DNA of 64,000 nucleotides from Prosopocoilus inquinatus (Eukaryota > Arthropoda > Insecta > Coleoptera > Lucanidae). A program made the translations under genes and the position numbers. Positions 46,662 to 57,502 of this stretch are shown here, piece by piece; the first letter of the stretch is position 1; the number at the start of each line of letters is the position of its first letter. The stretch covers positions 25,300,001 to 25,364,000 of the forward strand of contig CM069872.1 of NCBI GenBank assembly GCA_036172665.1, written 5' to 3'. Under the pieces are notes generated by a model. It worked only from the letters and a program-made list of their open reading frames with translations. It made no database searches and was not told where the DNA came from.

Positions 46662-48456
46662 CAGAGATAACCCGAGATGGTTAACTTGATTTTGTTTCGC
46701 TTTTCTCTTCATATATCTATACTTGCTCGTTGAAAGAAAACATATATCATCGTATCTTTGTCACACCAGCTATGAGTTGAAAGCAGATGGCACTGTTTTC
46801 ATTATCCATAAGTAGGAAACTGTGTTGAAAATCCTATTCTTTGTTTTGTTAAGAGAGGACTCTGCAATATTAGCATGTAATTCATATTGGTGATTCACGT
46901 GTAAGTTATGATGTTTATTTTATAAGTAAACATTACTAGGTATTTGCAATAGAAAATAATAAACAGTGAGAATTAATCTCGTGGTGTTTTGAGTACGTAA
47001 AATATATTATTTTTATATAATCGGTTTATAAAATAATTTAATTACAGGTTTAATCTTAGTGGAAGATGGCTTCAAGTTTGTTGTGTTTAGTGTGTGGAAA
47101 TTCGGACACTGATGTTGAGATAATATCGTGAAAGCGCGTGGTGTACGCTATGGCCAGCTATTCAAAATGCAAATTCGAGTAATAAAACCAGAGTAGCCGT
47201 GTGTTTCAGGAGCGCAGCAAACACTACAATATTGGTTGGGACACCAAAATAAACGCTACTTCAGAAATTTCTTAGAACACATGAAATAGGTGTCCAACAT
47301 GATGGATTTTGTGGAGCATGTGTTGAAGGTAAACAACAACGGATTAGTTTCGAACCATCAAGAATGTGCAACAGAACCTGGTGAAGTCATTCACGCTGAC
47401 TTATGTGGACCGATGGAATGTGTGTCACTTGATAGAGCGAAATACTTTTCACGTTTTACTTGTGACTACTCTAAATTTCGGATCATGTCGTAAATGTGTT
47501 ACAAACCGCTGGGGGTACCATATCAAGCACAGGGCTGATGGTAAAATTGATCGATACAAAGCACGACTGGTTGTTTGTGGATTCAGTCAAAAAAGAGGAA
47601 TCGATTACAAATAAACCTTCAGACCTATTGCTCGATTTGATTACTATACGAGCTATTCTCACTGTTCCAGCTAATGAAAATTTATAGTTATCCAATTTGA
47701 CGTCAAGTCAGCCTTCCTGAACGGTGTTCTTGAAGAAGAAACCTTTATGGATCAGCCTGCATTTGAAGATGGCTCTACTAGGGTTTGCAAACTGCAAAAG
47801 AGTCTATATGGACTCAAATAGTCACCGAGATGTTGGGATCAGCGCTTCAAAGATGTCCTAATAAACTTTGGTATCTCCAAAAGTACAGCAGAACCTTGTT
47901 TATTTTGCTAACCAAACGTGTTCCATTTCTAATAGATTTTATGCATTAATAACCAAAATTAAATTTTAATTTTAGAATTATTCTAGATGAAAACTTTTGA
48001 AAAATTGTTAAGAATTATCATTACTTCCAAAATTGTTTGCAAATTGCAACTAATTACCACGAATTTATATTTGTATTGTATTTGATTGTATTCTAGTAAT
48101 GCTAACAGTAATGTGATTAAAATATATCAATAAATAAATAACAATTCGTTTGATTATTTCAGTTTATATACGAAAACGTGCTAAGAAATCGACATATACC
48201 ACATTTTTGACTAATTTCTTCTATTTACTTGTTTTTCAAACATCTGTTTTTAAACAAAGTCAAATGTGTACTTTGTTGATTTCATTATATGTAAATTTAT
48301 TTTTAAAAAATTTAAGGAATGGTGTAACTGTTATACTCAAAAAAGCCGCGGTTTGCGATCTTTCTGCCCTCTACGCACGCTTCATATTACAATCGCTCAA
48401 ATAAGTTGTTGCGATACGATTTTTAACATTGAGTTGACCATCTCGGGTTATCTCTG
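46662..48456. mobile_element. hAT-like element with 20-bp inverted repeats, carrying copia fragments
   Basis: The left end CAGAGATAACCCGAGATGGT is the exact complement of the right end. GGGTAAT flanks it at 46655-46661 and 48457-48463. Copy C (8160-8215, reverse) shows the uninterrupted site, so the target duplication is at least 7 bp. The CAGAG start and 7-8 bp duplication favour hAT. A short frame near 47066 (ASSLLCLVCGNSDTDVEII) has a CxxC pair but is cut short. Copia polyprotein fragments occupy 47222-47913. Confidence 0.75.
47222..47913 (+). pseudogene. Ty1/copia polyprotein fragments (integrase joined to reverse transcriptase)
   Basis: In several frames: LGHQN and CGACVEGKQQRISF (GAG-pre-integrase zinc-binding region), GEVIHADLCGPM and AKYFSRFTCDYSKF (start of the integrase core), then abruptly [34 protein letters not shown] and [11 protein letters not shown] (reverse transcriptase). 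The jump at about 47492 removes the rest of integrase. The remnant ends before the catalytic YVDD region. No LTRs were found. Confidence 0.8.
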
Positions 48457-49231
48457 GGGTAATCTAAATCAGTGTTGCCACCTCAACTATTAAGCGGGAA
48501 ATTTAAATGTTTTCCTCCAATCTCGTTACAATATTTAATTATCACACTGGATGAATGATTTAAAAAATTACAATTTCTTTAGTTTTCATAGCCCACTATT
48601 TAAAAATAATATCAAACAATGGAAAAAACTGACGTTCTAAAAGAAAAATCATCGATAGCGAGTGAGATATATGAGAGGTATAGGGAATACTAATACAGGA
48701 CGAAAGAAAAATTAATTCCGTTCTCATAAGTTTAAAACTGGACATGATCTCAAAGCGTGTTACTGTAGTCTATTGCAGGCCAAAAATAGGCATCATGGTT
48801 TTTGTTGCACAAAGATGGCAGTATCATAACCAAGGTTCTGCAAGTCTGAGTTATTTTTAAAAAATGAAAATATCTCGGAAACTGTTAATTTTTCTTGGAT
48901 CGCATGTTGCACAAAATATTTTTAGAATTTTATGAAGATTTCAAAAATGCATTAAAAATTGGGGTATTCCATTTAAAATAAGAAAGTTGATAGCAACTTC
49001 CGGTATAAGCAGAAGTGTCCAAAATTTGAAAATATTATATTTTGTTAGATCCATATTGATAACTTATAACTGCAAAATATGAAACAGAAATTCAAAGGAG
49101 AAGTCCGTTAACTTTTAATGAAAGGGTTGCCTGAATCTTCCTGTATACAACTTTCGAGATTTTACAAAAGTCTCACGGTGGGTTTCACAAAAAAATTGTT
49201 AATCAACAGGGAAAAGAATTCAGGCCACCAA

Positions 49232-49495
49232 GACCCAGTTTTACAATGACGGTTTAACTTTGAGCTGAAGCTTAAATCCTTCACAACAATTGTTAAAATA
49301 ATTGTTGCTAAGGTCCAGTTTTACAATGATGGTTTAACTTTGAGCCGAAGCTTAAATCCTTGACAACAATTGTTGAAATAATCGTCGCTAAGGGTTTAAA
49401 CCTCAGCTCAAAATTGAGCTGCAATTGTAAAACTGGACCTAAGTGTTTAAACCTCAGCTCAAAGTTGAGCTGCAATTGTAAAACTGGACCTTAGG
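49232..49495. repeat. Palindrome made of two direct and two inverted units
   Basis: CCAGTTTTACAATGATGGTT with TTAACTTTGAGC occurs twice in direct order (about 49234 and 49314) and then twice inverted (ending at about 49438 and 49493). The ends resemble GGTCCAGTTTTAC-type MITEs. Confidence 0.7.
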
Positions 49496-49497
49496 TC

Positions 49498-50280
49498 GAG
49501 TATTATAAACATCAAATAAATTACCAAATAGTTACTTGCCAAGTACATTTACTTGGTAAGTTACTGAATAAATAACTTTATATTATTATTAATATAAAAA
49601 TAATCTACCAATAGTAATCCAACTATTAAATTATATTACCGACAGAGTAAGACAGAGTGCCTTTTATCTGGCATGTAGATCGCGTCCCCGTATTATTAAT
49701 TAAAATGATTAATTAATTTGACATTTAAAATTGAAATTGAATTAGCGCGGAAGTTCTCAATCAGATTTAACACGTATTCAGTAGATTCTTTCGATAATCT
49801 AAACCTGTTTTTTTTTAAATTCTTTTTCATTATAAAATTCAAAAGGGTTTTCTCGTGGCTTAAAAACTCTAGGACACCGGCGCCGACGCCTTTGGACCTT
49901 CTGGATAAGTCCTTCGTCTTCAGTTAATATCGAAGACAAGCTACTCATATCTGATTCAATGATTCAATATTGAAGACATAACTGGAATACTTTTACTAGA
50001 TGTTACAAGAATTTAAACCAAGTAATGTTTTTCCACATAAGTTACCTAAAATATAATTTTTATTTAATTTGAATTTGAAATGTGTCAATTAGCTTGCTAT
50101 CAGTTTAAACTAACAATTAAAATTTACTTGCTTAAAAATCGAGGGAGTAATTTATTCTGTAGATTTACTATGCCAGTAAAGTTACTTGATGTTTATAATA
50201 CGAAAATCTATCAAGTAAATTAATTTAGTTTCAGAATAACTTTTACTTGAAAAGTAAAAAGCTTTAAAATACCGGCCCTT
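49498..50280. mobile_element. MITE-like element with GTATTATAAACATCAA arms
   Basis: GTATTATAAACATCAAATAA at the left matches in reverse TTACTTGATGTTTATAATAC at 50183-50202. The right edge is ACCGGCCC then TTA, a Harbinger-like end. Between them, 49870-49935 contains a GC-rich block (GGCGCCGACG, TCTTCAGT) that looks like a decayed Penelope hammerhead on the minus strand. Confidence 0.45.
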
Positions 50281-50770
50281 AATGTTGAACACTTTTCTGT
50301 CGAATGTACTAGTTACTTCTGCCATTTTCCGCGGCTCTGATGCATCAAATTGTTATTGAATGGGAGGGGAAGTAATGCAATGCAAGCATTTTCATTTGGC
50401 AGAGATTATTGTAGGCAGGGCTGTAACAATCCGAGTACTAAATTTTCATACTTTCGGGGAACAAGTGGCCCGAATTCTTTTCCCTGTTAATCAGTGATTA
50501 ATTCAATTCTCTGATTAAGGAACGCCATTGGACAAAGTTAACAACAGATTTGAAACAACCAATTTTCATCCAACCACGGACTTTAATCACGCTGTTAAAT
50601 TAATCAGTGATTAAATAATTTTTGCGAAACTGACGGTTACACCTGTCAAAATAGAAAACTTTAAAAATTTTCTGCTGTCATCTGTGAAGTCGTTTTTAAA
50701 CTGTACAAATTTTCAGAAAGACAAATTACAGGAAATGGTAACTGCGTACTATACTTTGCTTTCGACTATA
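50281..50770. other. Part of an interrupted small repeat
   Basis: GTGGCCCGAATTCTTTTCCC (about 50466) matches in reverse GGGAAAAGAATTCAGGCCAC at 49209-49228, so one repeat appears split by the elements in between. No gene. Confidence 0.4.
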
Positions 50771-50996
50771 CAGGCTGGATTAATTTCGATGTCTCTTATG
50801 GGCATCTCCGTAACTATAAGAGACAGAAAAAAACTGGTTGCCAAGTCTCGATCTCTTTTTTGGAGATTAAGTCAATAACGTAAACAAAAATTGGCTATCT
50901 TCTTTTGTTTTCAAGTTATAGACAAAAATTGCCATTTTCGACTTTTCAGAAAAATTTTGTGCAAATCGTTTTTGATTGCAGCGAGAACCTCGAGCA

Positions 50997-51045
50997 GTCT
51001 CTGGACAGCTGTTTCAGCCCTGCTTGGGGCTTCTTCAGCAGAGAC
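50997..51045 (-). ncRNA. Hammerhead ribozyme, array 3, antisense arm
   Basis: Complete motif with the fully Watson-Crick stem I (GUCUCUG with CAGAGAC). Confidence 0.92.
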
Positions 51046-51424
51046 GTAGCTCGACATTCCCGCTGCAAACAAAAACGACTTGCCCAATTTATTCGCATTT
51101 GCGATGTAAGAGTGATGAACAGATAAAATAGCGACATCTTACAATCGCTTTTTGACCTGACATTGCAGTAGGGTAGACAAATTGAAGCGGGATTTGCTCC
51201 TAATAAGTTCCCCATGCAAGGCGGCCATGCTTGCTGTCAAGGATAATGAAAATTTTAGAAAAATTTTGTGCAAATCGTTTTTGATTGCAGCGAGAACCTC
51301 GAGCAGTCTCTGGACAACTGTTTCGAGCTAAGATGTCGCTATTTTATCTGTTCATCACTCTTACATCGCAAATGCGAATAAATTGGGCAAGTCGTTTTTG
51401 TTTGCAGCGGGAATGTCGAGCTAC

Positions 51425-51472
51425 GTCTCTGCTGAAGAAGCCCAAGCAGGGCTGAAACAGCTGTCCAGAGAC
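51425..51472 (+). ncRNA. Hammerhead ribozyme, array 3
   Basis: Complete motif. The stem II loop is one base shorter (AAGCA), which leaves all stems intact. Confidence 0.92.
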
Positions 51473-51732
51473 TGCTCGAGGTTCTCGCTGCAATCAAAAA
51501 CGATTTGCACAAAATTTTTCTAAAATTTTCATTATCCTTGACAGCAAGCATGGCCGCCTTGCATGGGGAACTTATTAGGAGCAAATCCCGCTTCAATTTG
51601 TCTACCCTACTGCAATGTCAGGTCAAAAAGCGATTGTAAGATGTCGCTATTTTATCTGTTCATCACTCTTACATCGCAAATGCGAATAAATTGGGCAAGT
51701 CGTTTTTGTTTGCAGCGGGAATGTCGAGCTAC

Positions 51733-51781
51733 GTCTCTGCTGAAGAAGCCCCAAGCAGGGCTGAAACAGCTGTCCAGAGAC
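51733..51781 (+). ncRNA. Hammerhead ribozyme, array 3 (reference copy)
   Basis: Bases 51733-51739 (GTCTCTG) pair with 51775-51781 (CAGAGAC) as stem I. 51740-51746 is the core CTGAAGA. 51747-51751 (AGCCC) pairs with 51758-51762 (GGGCT) as stem II, loop CAAGCA. 51763-51766 is GAAA. 51766-51768 (ACA) pairs with 51771-51773 (TGT) as stem III, loop GC. 51774 is the C after GU where cleavage occurs, before 51775. Position 7 of the core is A, which is allowed because it is the variable position. Confidence 0.94.
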
Positions 51782-52041
51782 TGCTCGAGGTTCTCGCTGC
51801 AATCAAAAACGATTTGCACAAAATTTTTCTAAAATTTTCATTATCCTTGACAGCAAGCATGGCCGCCTTGCATGGGGAACTTATTAGGAGCAAATCCCGC
51901 TTCAATTTGTCTACCCTACTGCAATGTCAGGTCAAAAAGCGATTGTAAGATGTCGCTATTTTATCTGTTCATCACTCTTACATCGCAAATGCGAATAAAT
52001 TGGGCAAGTCGTTTTTGTTTGCAGCGGGAATGTCGAGCTAC

Positions 52042-52090
52042 GTCTCTGCTGAAGAAGCCCCAAGCAGGGCTGAAACAGCTGTCCAGAGAC
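52042..52090 (+). ncRNA. Hammerhead ribozyme, array 3
   Basis: Same sequence as 51733-51781, 309 bases downstream. Confidence 0.93.
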
Positions 52091-52350
52091 TGCTCGAGGT
52101 TCTCGCTGCAATCAAAAACGATTTGCACAAAATTTTTCTAAAATTTTCATTATCCTTGACAGCAAGCATGGCCGCCTTGCATGGGGAACTTATTAGGAGC
52201 AAATCCCGCTTCAATTTGTCTACCCTACTGCAATGTCAGGTCAAAAAGCGATTGTAAGATGTCGCTATTTTATCTGTTCATCACTCTTACATCGCAAATG
52301 CGAATAAATTGGGCAAGTCGTTTTTGTTTGCAGCGGGAATGTCGAGCTAC

Positions 52351-52399
52351 GTCTCTGCTGAAGAAGCCCCAAGCAGGGCTGAAACAGCTGTCCAGAGAC
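52351..52399 (+). ncRNA. Hammerhead ribozyme, array 3
   Basis: Same sequence again, 309 bases downstream of the previous copy. It is the last complete one before the array end. Confidence 0.93.
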
Positions 52400-53213
52400 T
52401 GCTCGAGGTTCTCGCTGCAATCAAAAACGATTTGCACAAAATTTTTCTAAAATTTTCATTATCCTTGACAGCAAGCATGGTCGCCTTGCATGGGGAACTT
52501 ATTAGGAGCAAATCCCGCTTCAATTTGTCTACCCTACTGCAATGTCAGGTCAAAAAGCGATTGTAAGATGTCGCTATTTTATCTGTTTCGACTTTTCGTT
52601 TTTCGTCATATCTCGTTTATTTCAAGAGATATTAAAAAACTGCTTGAACATTATTGGAACACTTTTTGAATTACAATTCAATGGTGTAGTTGATTTTTTA
52701 ATATTTACTTAAATTTTGGAGATATAACATAAGTTATGTTTTTTAAATGAAAATCATAGAAGGCCTTATTAAATAGAGATTTTTTTTTTCTGTTTTCAAA
52801 AATATATACTTTGTTGGGTTTATTTCTTATCATTCATAGGAAAAACTGTTTTTATTAAATATTAACGAACTTACAAACGTTTTGACAGTTTTGCCCGCGT
52901 AAAGAATTTCATATTCACTTTATTTTACAAAATTCCGTTTGAGAAATGTAGCACCCATCGGGACCGATTTGCACACAAATCTAGTTTGATACTTGTTCGA
53001 TTTTGTTTATATTTTACTGTTTGTGTGTTTGTTTGTTTTTGTTTTTTGTGTTTTTAATAAAATATAACTCAAGAGAAACAAAAAAAAAAGAAACCTTAAT
53101 TTAGTTCTAATTTAGTTATTATTACCTTTATGTTTATCCGGACAACTCGTATTTTAGTTTAAAATCATGTTACCTTCTCGTTTCTCCTGATAACTTGTTT
53201 ATTTAGATTTTTT

Positions 53214-53470
53214 CACTCCTGACGACACTATAAAGCGATAGCGAAACGTAGAGTGTTCTTGCGATTTCACAGTGTTCCTTTTATGTTTAAAAACTATTTT
53301 CTCTCACATATTTCATCGGACAAGAGTCGACAATTATAATTTTTTTTTCAAGTCGTTTCTTGTCCGATGGAAATTGTATAAAAATTGTTTTCAACCTTTA
53401 AACCGACACTGAAAATTGCACGAACGTTTCTTCCTAACAAAGCTATCAACCGATACGGAGACGTCGAGTG
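53214..53470 (+). repeat. Tandem pair of degenerate hammerhead-like motifs
   Basis: At 53214-53255: CACTC, core CTGACGA, a partly paired stem II (CTAT with ATAG), GAAA, CGT, A, then GAGTG pairing with CACTC. About 215 bases on (53434-53470) a more damaged version keeps AGCTAT and GAGTG. Both are followed by similar sequence. The region is homologous to 34100-34260. Confidence 0.45.
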
Positions 53471-54247
53471 TTTGTGCAGTTTTGACCGTTTAAAGATTGA
53501 AAACGATTTTTCTAGAAATTTTCGGTCATAACACGTTTTAATAAACGTAGTATAAAACATTCTTGTTAAAATGTTCTGTGAAACTGATGAATGATAAATT
53601 CATTTTCAATAGAAAGTCAGATAGGAGCTCTTATCAGAACGGTCACTCAAAACGATAAAACGGAACTTTGTAAATTAACGCGAATAGGAAATTATTTACG
53701 CAGCCAAAATGTGAAAATATTTGAAAGCTCGTTAAAATTTAATAAAACAAAAAATCGGCAACGTAATGAACTCAGCCTACTGAGACTAGGGTACGCAAGA
53801 ATAATAACAAAAATGGCAGTTTTTTCTATGAATGATAAGAAATAAACCCAACAAAGTATATATTTTTGAAAACAGAAAAAAATTTTCTATTTAATGAGGG
53901 CACTACTATGATGTCCATTTTAAAAAACAACTTTGTGTTATATCTCGAAAATTTAAGTAAATGTTAAAAAGTCAACTACATCACTGAATTGTATTCCAAA
54001 AAGTGTCCTAATAATGTTCAAGCAGTTTTTTAATATCTCTAGAAATAAACGAGATATGACCGAAAAAGGAAAAGTCGAAAATGGCAATTTTTGCCTGTAA
54101 CTTGAAAACAAAAGATGATAGCCAATTATTGTTTACGGTTTTGACTTAATGTCCAAAAAGGAGATCGGGACTTGGCCATTAGTTTTTTCCTATCACTTAT
54201 AGTTACGGGGTTGCCCATAAGAGACATCGAAATTAATCCACCCTGTA

Positions 54248-54874
54248 CATTTAATTTATTGGGAGTATTATTTGCGTAAATCGTCTGTTTCTATTCCTGA
54301 TGCTGGAAGAGACGCTTATCGTTATGGCGGACTAATCACGAGCTTTGCTTGCCTTACATTGACCTTGACATTTCCATGCATCTCTGTGGTGATACCACTA
54401 TGCGGAGCAGCTGGATAATAGAATGAAAAGAAGGTACTAAGGCGCTCGACGTAAATGCGTAAGAGCGTGCTTCGCATGTAAGAGTATTATTTAAGTTGAG
54501 AATCGTAGTACATTAAGGCAAGTGCTGGTTCCGTTCACTCGATATGACGTTCTAAACTAAATTCACATTTTATGGAGGAGATATTTTTCTATTACCCGAC
54601 TGCACATATGACGGTCTATTCAAAAGAAACCGAAATAATGTTCTGGAGGAGGGGAGTTCTTATAGTACTGGTTTTTGCCGATAAGAGTATTACGTTAATT
54701 AATAGCGCTTTTGATTGGGATGAACTGTGTGCACTCAGTGTATCTCCATCTCATTTTATTCTATGAAGTTAAAACCAGATGAAGATGCACTCAGTACACA
54801 TAATATTTTGGTTTGTTTATTTAATGTTATTTCAACTTAAAAAAAAAAAACAGTTGTTTTTAGAGGTTTACAGT
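54248..54874. other. No supported feature
   Basis: A plus-strand frame at 54572-54766 has no domain. Otherwise unrecognised. Confidence 0.4.
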
Positions 54875-55082
54875 TGAAACGGTGAGTGTATAATCATGTT
54901 CAGTCCAAATATACTGTTTTGAGAAAACAACCAATAACTTTCTGTAGATTTTTATTTTAAGTAATTATTGGCTTCAGATATCCTTATCTAAAAGAATTTT
55001 AAGCCAATAATTAATTCACTTAAAATAAAAATCACAGTAAATTTGCACTGAACATTATTATGCACTCATTGATTCAGTTGCA
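54875..55082. mobile_element. Foldback MITE, about 208 bp
   Basis: GTGTATAATCATGTTCAGTC faces the complement of GTGCATAATAATGTTCAGTG, and the inner TTTTTATTTTAAGT and AATTATTGGCTT also pair. No coding capacity. Confidence 0.6.
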
Positions 55083-55861
55083 GTCGTAATTAACATGTAA
55101 ACATTTTATCAATAATGTTTATTTTTATGGTAAATCGTATTGATCAACATGTTGATACATTATAGTGGTTAATCAAGAAACACTCTAGGGAGACATATTC
55201 GAAGGGACCAAACAGTTATGGCATATAATGCATTTATTCAACACCACAATGACAATTCCAAGTAAACTTCAATAAAATTGGCTTAAAAATTGGTTGGTGT
55301 TGGAGAGGCTATCGTAAAAGAAAAGGAAACTACGGGAATTCTACGATCTCCTACAAAAAAGCGAAATCGCGACACTATTTTGAATAAACTGGATGAAGTT
55401 CATGAAAATTCCATTAGAAGACATGTGCATTCTTTCTAACTTAAGAATAAATTACCTACTTGCTCAAAAATTTTAACGGTAAATACATTTACATTTATTA
55501 CTGTTACTTTGAAATTAAGTAAATTTTTTATAGATTGTACGAACAGAAGATGCTTTACCTGAAATTCACCATATAACATTACGGAAAATTTTAATAAAAT
55601 TGAGATTTAAATGGGAGAAACAAAGCCTAAGTTGTATTTTGATTGAACGTCGAGATATTGTTTTGTGGTGACGTAATTATATAAACTCCATTAGAAAATT
55701 ACGAACAATGGGAAAGAAATTTTATTATTTGGATGAGACGTGGGTGAATACCGGTCATACAAAGCCACAGTGTGATAAGAGGTCTGTTCGTTTGTCAACA
55801 CTAGTCGTTTGCCTCAGTGCATATGGACTTATTGTGTTCGTTTGTCCGGTGCAACACGCTC

Positions 55862-56873
55862 CGATTAGTACTGGCAAAAACCGGACAAAATTGAAACCGA
55901 TTAATCGGTTTTATTAAAAACCGATTTCAGATAAAACCGGTTATCCAAATAATGGTGAAAAACCGACTATTCGGATATCCAAAAACAGATTATTCAGATA
56001 TTCGGATGTCCAAAAACCGATTATTCAAATATTTGAAGACCTGGCTAGTGTTACTAATGTTTCTGTTTTATTTTGTGCTTCTCTTATCCGTTTTAAATAG
56101 TTAACTACATTTCTAATTTATAAGGACTCACCCATCTAAAACGTGACTCAAACTCACTGAAATAGTTTTCATTTGTTTGTGAAATACTAGATAAATGCCA
56201 ATTATTCTTGTTCTATCTAACGAACAATGTTCAACAAATTATAAAAGTAATGCAAATATTTTATGCTGTAAAAATTCATTACGGTGCCGGACATCTGTAC
56301 TCTAATAAACTTTTCTTGAATTCTCAGAAAGTCGGTTGGGTACGGTCGAAAAGGTTACTCACAACAAAAACTAAAAATACTTTAATTCTTCTTCTTCCAC
56401 TTCTAATATGTGAATTAGAAGTACCACTTGACTACTTACATTTTTTTACGCAATGAACATAACATAAAATTTACCTTCAGTTTTCTTTTAATGCTTTTAA
56501 CATTAACTGCTTTTCAATTTTATTTGAGTTTTAAATTGCTGCTTCAAATTCCTAAGATTATCTTTAAATGGGTGAAAAAAATAAATACGTAATTGTGTGT
56601 ATAGTTATTTGAAATTCAAGTAGGCTCTTGGTATATTTCTCATCATTCGAATAACCGGTCATTCGAGTATGCAGTTATCCAAAAACCGATAACATTGGAA
56701 TATCCGATTATCCATATAATTGGATTTTCGAATAACCGATTATCCGGACAACCGGTTATTCGAATAACCGGTTTTCGGTTTTGTTTAAAACCTCGAACAA
56801 TCCAAAACCGGTTAACCGATTATCCAAAAAAAAAAACGATTTGGTTGCCACCACTACTCCGAATTGCACTTTG
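55862..56873. mobile_element. hAT-like element with CCGGTTATTCG subterminal repeats
   Basis: The left edge TAGTACTGGCAAAAACCGG resembles the complement of the right edge (TAGTGGTGGCAACC). CTCCGAT and CTCCGAA flank it. Inside both ends (55900-56040, 56640-56830) short units such as AACCGATTATTCGGATATCC and ACCGGTTATTCGAATAACCG repeat in both orientations, as transposase-binding arrays of hAT elements often do. No transposase is present. Confidence 0.5.
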
Positions 56874-56939
56874 TTGCTCGAAGTTTGAGGTACTAACAAG
56901 AAAATGCAGTTTACCCTAACCTCAAAAGCTAATTAAAAA

Positions 56940-57060
56940 TCAGGTCAAGTGGGTTGTAGTCTTGGTTGTAGTCGAGAATTTGTTTACTGCATGGATGTCA
57001 CTTCTAAGTTCAACTTCTAAGCTGTCAAATGTAACGTCAAAATTAATATTCCTTGTTAAG
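56940..57060 (-). repeat. Dispersed repeat, inverted copy
   Basis: Reverse of 22110-22260, including GTCAAATGTAACGTCAAAAT and TCGAGAATTTGTT. Confidence 0.6.
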
Positions 57061-57267
57061 TGATTTTGCATTAAAAAACTATTTTTACAATAGTTTTTAG
57101 TTTTTTTCAAAACTATATTTTCACAAACTACTGAATGCCTTTTTCGCAACAGTCACAAAATTGACAGTGTCTGGTCCTGTTCAATTCAAGATTGTTTGTA
57201 GAAATTCCGTGTCCAGTTTCCAGAAATTCTTATTGATTATAAATTTCTATAGTGTTTAAATGGAAAT

Positions 57268-57400
57268 GTGGCATTATTTCGACAAACTGGATCTTTAACT
57301 AAAAAAAGGGAAGTGGAAGGTCAAAGAAACGTACTCCGGAAGTTGTCAATCATGAGAATGTTATTAATGGAATTAAAAAAAAAGATTATTAAATGTTACC
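57268..57400 (+). pseudogene. Tc1/mariner transposase N-terminal fragment
   Basis: FRQTGSLTKKR, then after a frameshift RTPEVVNHENVING, matches the hinge between the two helix-turn-helix parts in DUF4817-type transposases. About 45 codons, with frameshift. It stops at a run of Lys codons. Confidence 0.5.
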
Positions 57401-57502
57401 AAGCCAAGAAGGGGGTGAGCATATTTAGCATATCTTGTAATAAACCTTTTTTAATATCGTGTGTCTTGCTGCAAAACCAATTTAACAAGGAAATAATGCT
57501 TG

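Larger units (their letters stand above)
46585..49143. mobile_element. Foldback element, copy D, interrupted and 5'-truncated
   Basis: The right end reads GCCTGAATCTTCCTG then TA. The arm matches copies A-C, and the centre (46600-46661 plus 48457-48560) matches the centre of copy C in reverse. The hAT-like element at 46662-48456 splits it. Confidence 0.7.
50948..52587. mobile_element. Hammerhead-satellite array 3 (retrozyme-like), with visible empty site
   Basis: One antisense monomer plus a partial one (to about 51322), then four and a half sense monomers with exact 309-base spacing (51733, 52042, 52351). TCGACTTTTC flanks it at 50938-50947 and 52588-52597. The opposite arm of the host element (about 54065-54085) reads continuously through the same site. 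The sense monomers are almost identical, so the array is young or homogenised. Confidence 0.93.
50771..54245. mobile_element. TA-flanked foldback element whose left arm holds array 3
   Basis: The left end CAGGCTGGATTAATTTCGAT faces the complement of CAGGGTGGATTAATTTCGAT, with TA at 50769-50770 and 54246-54247. The right arm (about 53825-54245) is about 420 bases. The left arm is the same length once array 3 is removed. The middle (52850-53820) holds a degenerate hammerhead-like tandem and no clear gene. Confidence 0.85.

Noticed and set aside
49870..49935. A third Penelope hammerhead on the minus strand
   Set aside because: CTGAAGA and a GGAC/GTCC stem are present, but the GAAA part is changed to CAAA, so the core is not intact.
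51563..52566. Repeated frames of 85-89 codons in the satellite arrays, read as a small multicopy gene family
   Set aside because: They are the 309-bp repeat read in two frames and on both strands. The repeat has an RNA fold that explains its conservation, and frames break where monomers vary.
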